Of a stretch of 64,000 nt of DNA, positions 35,328 through 44,345 are shown piece after piece. The stretch spans positions 49,362-113,361 of the forward strand of contig NZ_JACRUK010000007.1 of NCBI RefSeq assembly GCF_014305155.1, read 5' to 3'. A model generated the notes under the pieces. The model did not search any database and had not been told where the DNA came from. It saw nothing but the letters and a program-made list of their open reading frames with translations. Source of the DNA: Flavobacterium muglaense. GTDB taxonomy: Bacteria > Bacteroidota > Bacteroidia > Flavobacteriales > Flavobacteriaceae. A program made the position numbers and the translations under genes. The first letter of the stretch is position 1, and each line of letters begins with the position of its first letter.

Positions 35328-36324
35328 AATTTTTAATTTTTTTCATAAAATCACCTTCTCTATTCAAGAACGCACTTTTTATAGGTAAATAATAAAGTTG
35401 CTCTTCCAGAATACTCCCTTTAAGTCTAACATAGTCTTTTTCGGTAGTAATGATAATTTTGTTTTCTGCTTTATTTTTAATGTCTGTAATATCTTTTTCT
35501 GTAAAATGATGATGATCCGGATAAACCATCGTTACATCATTGGCAGCCTGCAAATATGCAAAAAAAGGTTGTGGTTTAGCAATACCCGCCAAAAGTAATT
35601 TTTCCTTCCCCGCTATATCAGTAACTCTTAACTGTTCTTTTCCTGAATAAACCTGATCATCATAAGCTATGGCCGTAAAAAACAACTCCTGCTCATTGGT
35701 TAATTTTAATCTTGATTGTATCTGGTTTTGTTCTTTTTGCGAAAGCGTTTCAGGACATTTCGTCACTATAACCACATTAGCTCTAGCAGCTCCGCTTCTA
35801 CTCTCTCGCAAATTTCCCGTGGGAAGCATAAAATCATCTGCATACAAGTCCCCGTACGAAGTTAATAAAATATAGAAACCCGCTTTTACTTTTCGATGTT
35901 GATAGGCATCATCAAGCAATATCAACTGGGGTTTTATCTTTTGCGAAAGCAATTGTTCGATCCCATTTTTTCTACTGGTATCAACAGCTACCTGTGCTTT
36001 TTTGAATTTTTGAAAGTATTGAAAAGGTTCGTCTCCTATTGTTTTCGCACTTGCATTTGCATCAGCAAGAATATACCCTTCGGATTCTCTTTTATAACCG
36101 CGACTGAGAGTAGCTACACGATAGTCATCTTGCAGTAACCGAATCAAGTACTCAATTTGTGGAGATTTGCCCGTACCACCCACACTCAAATTCCCCACTG
36201 CAATAACGGGTATGTTAAAACTTGTGGACTTCAAGACACCAATATCAAATAGAAAATTGCGAATACTAGTAATGATACCATATAGTATAGCAAAGGGAAA
36301 AAGGATTTTGCGTAGTACGTTCAT
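35299..36324 (-). CDS. lpxK: Tetraacyldisaccharide 4'-kinase
   Basis: LpxK phosphorylates the lipid A precursor at the 4' position at the inner membrane. The N-terminal membrane anchor is ILFPFAILYGIITSIRNFLF. The Walker A motif follows in VGNLSVGGTGKSPQIEYL, then LSRGYKRESEGY, GDEPFQYFQKF and LLDDAYQHRKV. The 341-residue length is typical. It overlaps the nucleoside phosphorylase gene by 29 bases; the pairing of lpxK with purine salvage looks positional rather than functional. Confidence 0.94.
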   Translation of the reverse strand: MNVLRKILFPFAILYGIITSIRNFLFDIGVLKSTSFNIPVIAVGNLSVGGTGKSPQIEYLIRLLQDDYRVATLSRGYKRESEGYILADANASAKTIGDEPFQYFQKFKKAQVAVDTSRKNGIEQLLSQKIKPQLILLDDAYQHRKVKAGFYILLTSYGDLYADDFMLPTGNLRESRSGAARANVVIVTKCPETLSQKEQNQIQSRLKLTNEQELFFTAIAYDDQVYSGKEQLRVTDIAGKEKLLLAGIAKPQPFFAYLQAANDVTMVYPDHHHFTEKDITDIKNKAENKIIITTEKDYVRLKGSILEEQLYYLPIKSAFLNREGDFMKKIKNYVGESTRNS

Positions 36325-36399
36325 TTTACGAAAGTATATTTTTTATTTTAAAGTTGATTTGATTATTCGTTAATTTGTTCATTCGAAAAAACAACTAAA

Positions 36400-37494
36400 A
36401 TGATAATCAAAGAAATAATTGCAGTCCTAGAAGAGATGGCGCCACTTGCTTATGCCGAAGATTTTGATAATGTAGGCTTACTAGTAGGTGATCAAAATGC
36501 TGTAGCAACAGGAGTTTTAGTTTGTCATGATGCATTAGAGAATGTTATTGACGAGGCTATTGCTAAACAATGCAATTTAGTGGTTTGTTTTCATCCCATC
36601 CTTTTTTCGGGCTTAAAAAAAATCACAGGAAAAAACTATGTAGAACGCGCTATTGTTAAAGCGATACGCAATGACATTGCCATTTATGCCGTTCATACTG
36701 CCTTAGACAACCATCCCGAAGGAGTGAATAAAATATTTTGCGACACATTAGGATTAAAAAACGCTACGATATTAATTCCCAAACAAACATTTTTACGCAA
36801 ACTCGTGACCTATACCGTTCCTGAAAATGTGGATCAGGTTAGAAACGCTCTTTTTGCGGCTGGAGCAGGTGCTATAGGGAATTATGAAAACTGTAGCTTT
36901 ACGTCTACAGGTACTTTTACTTTTCAAGGAAACGAAAACAGCAATCCCGTAATTGGCGAAAAAGGAAAACTACATACTGGAACGGAGATTAAAATCGAAG
37001 TTACCTTTGAAAAGCATTTAGAATCCCGCATATTAAAAGCGCTTTTCACTAATCATATTTATGAAGAAGTAGCGCATGAAATATATGAACTGCAAAATAG
37101 TCATCAAAATATCGGATTAGGAATGATAGCCGAATTTGAAAAACCGATGGAAGAAATCGCTTTTTTACAATTAGTAAAAGAAAAAATGATTTCGGGCGGC
37201 ATTCGACACTCGGCTTTTACAGGAAAACCTATAAAAAGGGTTGCCGTTTTAGGAGGATCTGGCAGTTATGCGATAAAAAATGCTATTTTGGCTGGAGCAG
37301 ATGCTTTTTTAACGGCTGATTTGAAGTATCATCAGTTTTATGAAGCCGAAAATGAGCTACTTTTGGCCGATATTGGACATTTTGAGAGCGAACGCTATAC
37401 AAAAAATTATATTGTTGATTTTCTTCGGAAAAAAATCCTTAATTTTGCCATCATTTTATCTGAAGAAAATACAAATCCAGTTAAGTACTTATAA
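36400..37494 (+). CDS. Nif3-like dinuclear metal center protein
   Basis: This is a 364-residue member of the Nif3/YbgI (DUF34) family. Metal-ligand motifs are EDFDNVGLLVGD near residue 20, VVCFHPILFSGLKK (His) and YAVHTALDNHPEGVN. The C-terminal half closes with ADLKYHQFYEA and LLADIGHFESER. It contains the CutA-like insertion in the middle (residues 130-230), as in long bacterial members. Function is uncertain, proposed GTP cyclohydrolase or metal-handling roles. The next gene begins five bases after the stop and is likely in the same operon. Confidence 0.92.
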   Translation: MIIKEIIAVLEEMAPLAYAEDFDNVGLLVGDQNAVATGVLVCHDALENVIDEAIAKQCNLVVCFHPILFSGLKKITGKNYVERAIVKAIRNDIAIYAVHTALDNHPEGVNKIFCDTLGLKNATILIPKQTFLRKLVTYTVPENVDQVRNALFAAGAGAIGNYENCSFTSTGTFTFQGNENSNPVIGEKGKLHTGTEIKIEVTFEKHLESRILKALFTNHIYEEVAHEIYELQNSHQNIGLGMIAEFEKPMEEIAFLQLVKEKMISGGIRHSAFTGKPIKRVAVLGGSGSYAIKNAILAGADAFLTADLKYHQFYEAENELLLADIGHFESERYTKNYIVDFLRKKILNFAIILSEENTNPVKYL

Positions 37495-37498
37495 GAAT

Positions 37499-38278
37499 AT
37501 GGCGAATACGAAAGAATTAAGTGTTGAGGACAAGTTAAGAGCAATTTACGATTTACAATTGATTGACTCTAGAATTGACGAAATTAGAAATGTAAGAGGT
37601 GAACTTCCTCTTGAAGTGGAAGATTTAGAAGATGAAGTTGCTGGTTTAAGCACACGTTCTGAAAAATTGAAAAGTGAACTTGAAGTAGTCGAGGAACTTA
37701 TCAAAACTAAAAAGAATGCAATTGACGAACACAAAGAGAGTATTAAAAAATACACTAAGCAACAAGAAAATGTTCGTAACAACAGAGAATTTAACTCTTT
37801 AACTAAAGAAGTTGAGTTTCAAGAACTTGAAATCCAACTAGCTGAAAAGCACATTAAAGAGATGAAAGCTTCTATCGAACACAAGAAAGAAGTAATTGCT
37901 CAATCAAAAGAGAGATTAGAAGTAAAATCTAATCACTTGAAACATAAAAAATCAGAGCTAGATGCTATCATGGCAGAAACTGCTAAAGAAGAAGCTTTTT
38001 TAACAGCGAAATCTGCTGAATACCAAGAGCAAATCGAAGCAAGATTACTAGCTGCTTACACTAGAATTAGAACTAGCGTACGCAATGGATTAGCAGTTGT
38101 ATCTATCGAAAGAGGAGCATCTGCAGGTTCATTCTTTACAATACCACCACAAACTCAAGTAGAGATTGCTTCTAGAAAGAAAATCATCACTGATGAGCAT
38201 TCAGGAAGAATCTTAATCGACAGTGTACTGGCTGATGAAGAAAAAGAAAAAATGGAAATGTTATTTTCTAAATTTTAA
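37499..38278 (+). CDS. Coiled-coil protein of the zinc-ribbon (CdsZ/C4-type) family, without the cysteines
   Basis: The protein starts MANTKELSVEDKLRAIYDLQ and has a long antiparallel coiled coil over residues 40-185. The C-terminal part retains GLAVVSIERGASAGSFFTIP, PQTQVEIASRKKII and HSGRILIDSVL, matching the position of the family zinc ribbon. But the whole 259-residue protein contains no cysteine, so the usual CxxC pairs are absent. The ATG at 37499 is chosen over 37340 because the latter would overlap the Nif3-like gene by 150 bases. A terminator follows. Confidence 0.85.
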   Translation: MANTKELSVEDKLRAIYDLQLIDSRIDEIRNVRGELPLEVEDLEDEVAGLSTRSEKLKSELEVVEELIKTKKNAIDEHKESIKKYTKQQENVRNNREFNSLTKEVEFQELEIQLAEKHIKEMKASIEHKKEVIAQSKERLEVKSNHLKHKKSELDAIMAETAKEEAFLTAKSAEYQEQIEARLLAAYTRIRTSVRNGLAVVSIERGASAGSFFTIPPQTQVEIASRKKIITDEHSGRILIDSVLADEEKEKMEMLFSKF

Positions 38279-38286
38279 TTATATTT

Positions 38287-38316
38287 AAGTCCCGATTCAC
38301 ATCGGGACTTTTTTTT
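38287..38316 (+). terminator. Rho-independent terminator after the coiled-coil gene
   Basis: A perfect 10-base stem AAGTCCCGAT/ATCGGGACTT with a TCAC loop is followed by eight T. Confidence 0.93.
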
Positions 38317-38410
38317 ATAATAAAATGAACATGACCGTAATTTCGTTACCCGCATTCCCACTCGAATCTCAATTACACATGATCGATAAACACGCTTTAA
38401 ATATCAACAT

Positions 38411-39259
38411 GTGAAAAAAACCATCTACTTTCTTCTTACCAAATCAATTGGATTGTACATTAATTTTTTGAGTTTTGTATTACCCAAGAAAGCAACTGCG
38501 CTTGCTTACTCCCTTTTTAGCGAACCGCGTGACGGCAAACTAACAGCCGCAACCTTACCCGAAATTTTACAAAAAGCCGAAACCAGAACTTTTACACACA
38601 ATGAAGCTTCGTTTCAAACCTATACTTGGAAAGGAAATGAATCTGTCATTTTATTAGTTCATGGCTGGGAAAGCAACGCTTCACGCTGGGAAAAAATGCT
38701 GCCTTATTTACAACAAACTGGCAGCACCATCATAGCAATTGATGGTCCCGCCCACGGGCTATCAAGCGGGAAGGAATTTAACATTCCACAATACGCTTCA
38801 TTTATAGACATTGTTGTTCAAGAATTCAAACCACAGCACCTTATAGGACACTCCTTAGGCGGAAAAACGTGTTTGTATTACCAATCGACTTATCAAAATA
38901 CCAGCATCAAAAAAATGGTTGTTCTAGGAGCACCTAGCGATTTTAAAATAATTCTGAAGAACTACATTAATTTATTGAGTTTGAATGCTTCGATTTCAAA
39001 AGGTTTAGAAACGTATTATTTGAACCACTTTAAACTAAAACTAGAAAATTTCTCTGGCAAAATATTCGCTTCAACTATTATCACTAAAGGCCTTGTTGCA
39101 CATGATGCTGATGACAAAGTTGTTTTATTCGAAGAAGGTAAAAAAATTGCTAGTAGCTGGAAGGATTCTGTATTTATAAAAACAAAAGGCCTGGGTCATA
39201 GCATGCATGATGATGAATTGTATAAAAAAGTATCGGCCTTTTTATTCGAATCAAACTAA
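38411..39259 (+). CDS. Alpha/beta hydrolase
   Basis: This is a 282-residue serine hydrolase starting with GTG. It has an N-terminal hydrophobic segment, LLVHGWESNASRWEKML (oxyanion-type HGW), the nucleophile elbow in HLIGHSLGGKTC, a candidate acid in HDADDKVV and a late histidine in KGLGHSMHDDEL. Substrate is unknown. The alternative start is not clear, since the ATG two bases upstream (ATGTGA) is out of frame. The gene follows a terminator and is probably monocistronic. Confidence 0.85.
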   Translation: MKKTIYFLLTKSIGLYINFLSFVLPKKATALAYSLFSEPRDGKLTAATLPEILQKAETRTFTHNEASFQTYTWKGNESVILLVHGWESNASRWEKMLPYLQQTGSTIIAIDGPAHGLSSGKEFNIPQYASFIDIVVQEFKPQHLIGHSLGGKTCLYYQSTYQNTSIKKMVVLGAPSDFKIILKNYINLLSLNASISKGLETYYLNHFKLKLENFSGKIFASTIITKGLVAHDADDKVVLFEEGKKIASSWKDSVFIKTKGLGHSMHDDELYKKVSAFLFESN

Positions 39260-39341
39260 AAATTCCCATCCAAAAATAATCGATTTTACTCCAACCCATA
39301 AATAATCAAACGAGCAGCTAAACCATTAAACAATTTAGTGT

Positions 39342-39349
39342 TACTTTTG
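39342..39349 (+). promoter_or_regulatory. Putative -7 box of rluF
   Basis: TACTTTTG matches TAnnTTTG and ends five bases before the ATG, so the transcript would start at or next to the start codon. No -33 TTG is seen. Confidence 0.45.
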
Positions 39350-39353
39350 CATT

Positions 39354-40166
39354 ATGGAAGAAAATCTAAAACGCCTCAACAAATTCATTGGAGAAACCGG
39401 TTATTGCTCCCGTCGTGAGGCAGACAAAATAATTGAAGAAGGTCGTGTGACCATCAATGGTGTTGTACCTGAGCTTGGAACCAAAGTTTCCATGAATGAC
39501 GAAGTGCGTATTGATGGCAAACTAATACGAGAACGAACAGACAAACCTGTATATCTTGCTTTTTACAAACCCGTAGGAATTGAATGTACCACCAACCTTG
39601 ATGTTCGTAACAATATTGTAGACTACATCAACTATCCCAAACGTATTTTCCCTATTGGCCGTCTAGATAAAGCCAGTGAAGGTTTAATTTTTATGACCAA
39701 TGATGGAGACATTGTCAACAAGATATTACGCGCTAGAAACAATCACGAAAAAGAATACACGGTTACCGTAAACAAGCCTATTACTGATCGCTTTATAGAA
39801 CGTATGGGAAATGGGGTACCAATTCTAGACACGGTTACCCGCAAATGTAAAGTAGAACAAATCTCAAAATACATTTTTAAAATCATCCTAACACAAGGTT
39901 TAAATAGACAAATACGTCGAATGACTGAATATTTAGGATATGACGTTACCGCTTTAAAAAGAATTAGAATCATCAACATATCACTAGATGTACCCGTAGG
40001 AAGATACCGTGATTTGACAGATGCCGAAATAAAAGAATTAAATACACTTATTGAACCTTCCAGTAAAACCGAAGAAGCGAGTTTACCAAAGGCAGAACCG
40101 ATAAAAAGACGAACCGATTTTATAAAAAGAGACGACCCTCGATTTAAAAAAAGAGGTGATTATTAG
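39354..40166 (+). CDS. rluF: 23S rRNA pseudouridine synthase, RluF type
   Basis: RluF modifies uridines of 23S rRNA. An S4 RNA-binding domain opens the protein (RLNKFIGETGYCSRREADKI, IEEGRVTINGV). The catalytic domain follows, with the aspartate in IFPIGRLDKASEGLIFMTND, then KEYTVTVNKP and TQGLNRQIRRMTEYLGY, with a basic tail of about 30 residues. The length is 270 residues. RluF is favoured over RluB by the short compact S4-catalytic spacing, but family members are close. Confidence 0.9.
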   Translation: MEENLKRLNKFIGETGYCSRREADKIIEEGRVTINGVVPELGTKVSMNDEVRIDGKLIRERTDKPVYLAFYKPVGIECTTNLDVRNNIVDYINYPKRIFPIGRLDKASEGLIFMTNDGDIVNKILRARNNHEKEYTVTVNKPITDRFIERMGNGVPILDTVTRKCKVEQISKYIFKIILTQGLNRQIRRMTEYLGYDVTALKRIRIINISLDVPVGRYRDLTDAEIKELNTLIEPSSKTEEASLPKAEPIKRRTDFIKRDDPRFKKRGDY

Positions 40167-40170
40167 ACCA

Positions 40171-40212
40171 AAAAAAAACGTGTAATTTTACAAATACACG
40201 TTTTTTTTTTTT
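40171..40212. terminator. Bidirectional terminator between rluF and corA
   Basis: AACGTGTA pairs with TACACGTT, flanked by a run of A at the left (nine bases) and T at the right (13 bases). It serves both convergent genes. Confidence 0.88.
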
Positions 40213-41138
40213 TAAAACCATCTTCTTCTTTTGAATAAAAAAACACCCAAGACGGATAATATTATAGATATCAGTATGATAATCCACAAGCCAAAAGGAT
40301 TATTTTGCAATGCATTGGGTACATTCATACCGTAGAAACTAGCAATCACCGTGGGAATCATCAAAATGATTGAAATAGAGGTCATTTGCTTCATGATGTT
40401 ATTCATATTATTCGAAATAACCGAAGCATACGCATCCATAGTTCCTGTTAAAATATCACTATAAATATTAGTGGTTTCTTGCGCTTGACGAAGCTCAATC
40501 TCTACATCTTCTAATAAATCAGAATCATAGTTAACACGTTGTGATTTTATGTTTTTTATTCGATGCAATAAAATATCATTTCCTTTCAATGAAGTCATAA
40601 AGAAAACGAGACATTTCTCTATTTGCAGTAAGGCTTGCAACTCTTCATTTTTTATGGATTTCTCCAAATTATCTTCGGCCAACTTAATTTTTTGATTGAC
40701 TTGCTTCAAGTATTTTAGATACCAAACACTGGAAGACAGTAATAGTCTTAATACCAAATCAAAGTTATCTTTTATATCAATATTTTTCTTTTGGGAATAG
40801 GCCACAAAATCAGTCAGCATTTCTGTTTCGTGGAAACTTAAGGTAACACATACTTCACCTTTAAAAACGACACCCACAGGAATGGTATGAAAAGGCAATT
40901 TTACATCATTACTTTTAACCGGAATACGCATGATAATCAAAGTCCAGCCGTTCTCTAATTCAATACGAGGTCTTTCATCAATATCTTCAATATCATTGTA
41001 GAATGCTTCGGGAATCTGGAGTTCTTCCAGCAAATATTTTTTCTCTTGAACTGTTGGACATTCGATATTAATCCAGCAGTTTGGCGACCAATTTTGGGCA
41101 GCAATTAATCCGTTGTTGTTTTTGTAAAAAGCTCTCAT
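40212..41138 (-). CDS. corA: CorA family divalent cation transporter
   Basis: CorA is a pentameric magnesium channel. The 308-residue protein has a large N-terminal cytoplasmic domain with coiled coil, then two C-terminal membrane helices. The defining GMN motif is in TVIASFYGMNVPNALQ at the end of the first helix, and the protein ends FKRRRWF. The C-terminal arrangement matches CorA rather than ZntB. A consensus promoter at 41252-41279 leaves an untranslated leader of about 108 bases. Confidence 0.92.
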   Translation of the reverse strand: MRAFYKNNNGLIAAQNWSPNCWINIECPTVQEKKYLLEELQIPEAFYNDIEDIDERPRIELENGWTLIIMRIPVKSNDVKLPFHTIPVGVVFKGEVCVTLSFHETEMLTDFVAYSQKKNIDIKDNFDLVLRLLLSSSVWYLKYLKQVNQKIKLAEDNLEKSIKNEELQALLQIEKCLVFFMTSLKGNDILLHRIKNIKSQRVNYDSDLLEDVEIELRQAQETTNIYSDILTGTMDAYASVISNNMNNIMKQMTSISIILMIPTVIASFYGMNVPNALQNNPFGLWIIILISIILSVLGVFLFKRRRWF

Positions 41139-41251
41139 CTCAATAATCTATAGTATTTAATATAGCGTCTTGAAACAAACAAGCGCTAGAATTAGTTCAA
41201 CATTTCCGAATAATAATCGTCCATTATATTGGTATCTTTTTTTAAGTCGTG

Positions 41252-41279
41252 CAAAAGTATTCTTTATTTTGTACGACAA
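41252..41279 (-). promoter_or_regulatory. Promoter of corA
   Basis: On the minus strand TTG (41279-41277), 17 bases, then TACTTTTG (41259-41252) is a full match to the Bacteroidota pattern. The start codon follows about 113 bases further, so the leader is long; no folded riboswitch-like structure is obvious by eye. Confidence 0.65.
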
Positions 41280-41355
41280 TTGAATATGGGCAAATTTTAA
41301 GAAATATTTAATGCAACTCTAGACCCATCCTCTTACAAGATGACAGAAACTCCTT

Positions 41356-41733
41356 TTATTGAATCCTTCTCCTTCTTACTTTTACAATTTTATTATCCAA
41401 GATAATTGCGCTTTCTATACGTTGCTTCAACACCGCCACATCAATATCTGCAATTGAATTGTACACCAATGCAACCGATGCAAAAGTATGATCTAAAAAG
41501 TCCACGTCTTTACAAAAACCAACACCCACACCAGCTGTTACTTTTTCCCAAGAAATCGAAGCGGGCCAAATATAACAGATACGTGCATGACGGTAATAAA
41601 ACGGAATATTAGAAGCTATTTTCTCCTTAGCATCAGGCATGCAATCGCGTATTACTTTTTGTATAAATTGCACAATCTCTAACTCCTCTTTAGGTAGATT
41701 GGTCAAAAAATCATTTATGGTTTTAAATTCCAT
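41356..41733 (-). CDS. DUF1801 domain-containing protein
   Basis: This is a 125-residue protein of the YdhG/DUF1801 fold: ELEIVQFIQKVIRDCMPDAK, EKIASNIPFYYRHARICYIW, VGVGFCKDVDFLD, and a basic end VKVRRRRIQ. The family has an unknown, possibly frataxin-fold-like role. No signal peptide is visible. It lies between folD and corA on the minus strand, each separated by terminator or promoter elements, so it is likely expressed alone. Confidence 0.87.
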   Translation of the reverse strand: MEFKTINDFLTNLPKEELEIVQFIQKVIRDCMPDAKEKIASNIPFYYRHARICYIWPASISWEKVTAGVGVGFCKDVDFLDHTFASVALVYNSIADIDVAVLKQRIESAIILDNKIVKVRRRRIQ

Positions 41734-41752
41734 TTTTTGTCGTTTACAATAA

Positions 41753-41784
41753 TAAAAAAAAGCCTATCCTTAATTGGATAGGCT
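41753..41784 (-). terminator. Rho-independent terminator after folD
   Basis: On the minus strand AGCCTATCC/GGATAGGCT with a six-base loop is followed by eight T, nine bases after the folD stop. Confidence 0.92.
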
Positions 41785-41793
41785 CTCTATTTT

Positions 41794-42681
41794 TTAAGCG
41801 TTTCTTGCTATTTTCATCTCTCTAGCCAAAAGCGTATTTTTCAACAACATTGCAATTGTCATAGGTCCTACTCCACCGGGAACAGGAGTAATAAAGGATG
41901 ATTTTTTACTTACTCCGTCAAAATCGACATCACCAGTAATCACATATCCCTTAGGGTGTGATGCATCAGGTACTCTAGTAATTCCTACATCAATTACCAC
42001 AACACCTTCTTTTACCATATCTGCTTTTAAATAATTAGGAACCCCTAATGCAGTTATGATAATATCGGCTTCTTTTGTGAATTTTTCAATATCCTTAGTT
42101 CTACTATGCGTCAAGGTTACGGTTGAATCACCAGGATATCCTTTACGACTCATTAAAATACTCATAGGGCGACCTACAATATGACTACGGCCAATAACTA
42201 CCGTATGTTTTCCTGATGTTTCTACTTTATAACGCTCCAGTAATTGCATAATTCCAAAAGGCGTAGCAGGTAAAAATGTCTCCATTTCCAAAGCCATTTT
42301 TCCAAAATTTGCAGGATGAAAACCATCTACATCTTTATTAGGATCAATTGCCATTAATATTTTTTGCTCATCAATATGCTTAGGCAAAGGCAACTGTACA
42401 ATATACCCGTCTAAATTATCATCGGCATTCAGCTCCTTAATTTTATCTAGTAACGCTGTTTCTGTAATTGTATCTTCTAAACTCACTAGCGTAGATTCAA
42501 AACCAATTTGCTGACAAGAGCGCACTTTACTTCCTACATACGTTAAACTAGCGCCATCTGTACCAACAATTACTGCTGCAAGATGCGGAACTTTACCTCC
42601 GCTATTTTTTATTTTTTGTACTTCAGTTGCTATTTCGCTTTTAATGTCTTCTGCTGTTTTCTTTCCGTCTAGTAGTTGCAT
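41794..42681 (-). CDS. folD: Bifunctional methylenetetrahydrofolate dehydrogenase/cyclohydrolase
   Basis: FolD interconverts 5,10-methylene- and 10-formyl-tetrahydrofolate. Signatures are YVGSKVRSCQQIGFES with the catalytic lysine, GYIVQLPLPKHID, PNKDVDGFHP, VIGRSHIVGRPMS, and PVPGGVGPMTIAML near the end. The 295-residue length is standard. An inverted repeat of the dispersed type lies just upstream in the gap to ffh. Confidence 0.96.
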   Translation of the reverse strand: MQLLDGKKTAEDIKSEIATEVQKIKNSGGKVPHLAAVIVGTDGASLTYVGSKVRSCQQIGFESTLVSLEDTITETALLDKIKELNADDNLDGYIVQLPLPKHIDEQKILMAIDPNKDVDGFHPANFGKMALEMETFLPATPFGIMQLLERYKVETSGKHTVVIGRSHIVGRPMSILMSRKGYPGDSTVTLTHSRTKDIEKFTKEADIIITALGVPNYLKADMVKEGVVVIDVGITRVPDASHPKGYVITGDVDFDGVSKKSSFITPVPGGVGPMTIAMLLKNTLLAREMKIARNA

Positions 42682-42697
42682 TGTTATTTGTTTATAG

Positions 42698-42750
42698 TTT
42701 AAAGATCAAAGTTTCAGGCTTCACATCACTTGAAACCTGAAACTTTAAAC
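42698..42750. repeat. Intergenic inverted repeat between folD and ffh
   Basis: GTTTAAAG, a seven-base bulge, then TTTCAGGCTTCA pairs with TGAAACCTGAAACTTTAAAC, with one G:T-type mismatch. There is no T-run of a terminator. It resembles the hairpins at 3461-3508 and 31243-31321 in composition. Confidence 0.65.
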
Positions 42751-42757
42751 AAAATAA

Positions 42758-44119
42758 TTATTTCATTCCAGGCATTCCTCCAGGCATTCCGCCTTTCATA
42801 CCACCCATCATTTTCATTAAGTTTTTCCCTCCTGGTCCTTGCATCATTTTCATCATCTTACTCATTTGCTCAAACTGTTTCATCAATTGATTTACTTGCT
42901 CGATTTTTGTACCAGATCCTTTAGCAATACGTGCCTTTCTTTTTACATCGATAACTGCAGGCTTGCTTCTTTCGATAGGAGTCATAGAGTGAATTATAGC
43001 TTCAATATGTTTGAAAGCATCGTCTTCGATCTCTACATCTTTCATGGCTTTTGAAGCACCTGGTATCATCCCAACCAAATCTTTCATATTACCCATTTTC
43101 TTTACTTGCTGAATTTGTGACAAGAAATCGTCAAAACCAAATTCGTTTTTTGCAATTTTCTTTTGGATTTTTCTTGCTTCTTCTTCGTCAAATTGCTCTT
43201 GCGCTCTTTCAACCAAAGACACAACATCTCCCATTCCTAAGATACGCTCGGCCATACGTACTGGATAGAATACATCAATAGCATCCATTTTTTCTCCTGT
43301 ACCTACAAACTTGATTGGTTTATTTACAACCGTTTTGATAGACAATGCAGCTCCTCCACGTGTATCTCCATCTAATTTAGTTAGGATAACCCCATCAAAA
43401 TTTAAGATATCATTAAAGGCTTTAGCTGTATTTACAGCATCTTGACCAGTCATGGCATCCACAACAAATAATGTTTCTTGTGGTTGAATTGCTTTGTGAA
43501 CGCGAGCAATTTCCTCCATCATTTCTTTGTCAACAGCAAGACGTCCTGCTGTATCGACAATTACTACGTTGAAACCATTTGCTTTAGCATGCTTAATTGC
43601 GTTTTGTGCAATTTCAACAGGATTTTTATTTTCTGGTTCTGAGTATACCTCAACACCTATAGAATCTCCCACAACATATAATTGCTGGATAGCCGCTGGA
43701 CGGTAAATATCACAAGCAACCAAAAGTGGTTTTTTATTCTTTTTTGTCAATAAATAATTAGCTAGTTTTCCAGAGAAAGTAGTTTTTCCAGAACCTTGTA
43801 AACCTGACATTAAAATAACCGAAGGCGTACCAGAAAGATTAATTCCAGCAACATCTCCACCCATCAACTCAGTCAACTCATCTTTTACCAATTTCACTAA
43901 CAGTTGTCCTGGTTGCAAAGTGGTTAAAACATCTTGACCAATCGCTTTTTCTTTTACTCTTGTTGTAAAATCTTTAGCAATTTTAAAATTCACATCGGCA
44001 TCAAGTAAAGCACGTCTTACTTCTTTCAAAGTGTCAGCAACGTTTACTTCTGTAATTTTTCCGTGTCCTTTTAATATATGAAAGGCTTTGTCTAGTTTAT
44101 CGCTTAAATTATCGAACAT
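42758..44119 (-). CDS. ffh: Signal recognition particle protein Ffh
   Basis: Ffh binds signal sequences and 4.5S RNA and targets ribosomes to FtsY. N-domain at 1-90, then the G-domain with Walker A MSGLQGSGKTTFSGKLA, VACDIYRPAAI, VDTAGRLAVDKEMM and TKLDGDTRGGAAL. The M-domain carries the RNA-binding motif KARIAKGSGTKIEQVNQLM and a methionine-rich tail (GGMKGGMPGGMPGMK). The 453-residue length is normal. A TAAATTTG box lies on the minus strand at 44146-44153. Confidence 0.97.
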   Translation of the reverse strand: MFDNLSDKLDKAFHILKGHGKITEVNVADTLKEVRRALLDADVNFKIAKDFTTRVKEKAIGQDVLTTLQPGQLLVKLVKDELTELMGGDVAGINLSGTPSVILMSGLQGSGKTTFSGKLANYLLTKKNKKPLLVACDIYRPAAIQQLYVVGDSIGVEVYSEPENKNPVEIAQNAIKHAKANGFNVVIVDTAGRLAVDKEMMEEIARVHKAIQPQETLFVVDAMTGQDAVNTAKAFNDILNFDGVILTKLDGDTRGGAALSIKTVVNKPIKFVGTGEKMDAIDVFYPVRMAERILGMGDVVSLVERAQEQFDEEEARKIQKKIAKNEFGFDDFLSQIQQVKKMGNMKDLVGMIPGASKAMKDVEIEDDAFKHIEAIIHSMTPIERSKPAVIDVKRKARIAKGSGTKIEQVNQLMKQFEQMSKMMKMMQGPGGKNLMKMMGGMKGGMPGGMPGMK

Positions 44120-44345
44120 AATTATAATTTTCTTTTATTGAAGTGCAAATTTAATGATTTGATACCGAAGTTTAAATAGTATTCGAAATAAAAAAACAAC
44201 TTTTTAGAAATAAACACCACAATAAAAAGCATTTAAAAAGTGACCCTCTATAAAATCTTCAATAATCTGCCCTGCAATCCACTAGAAACCGATAATCCAA
44301 TTATCTTTACAACCATAAAAAAGTACTAAATCTATTGACAAGACT

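Noticed and set aside
37340..37498. Long N-terminal extension of the coiled-coil protein
   Set aside because: It would overlap the Nif3-like gene by over 150 bases; the family start MANTKELSVEDK is at 37499.
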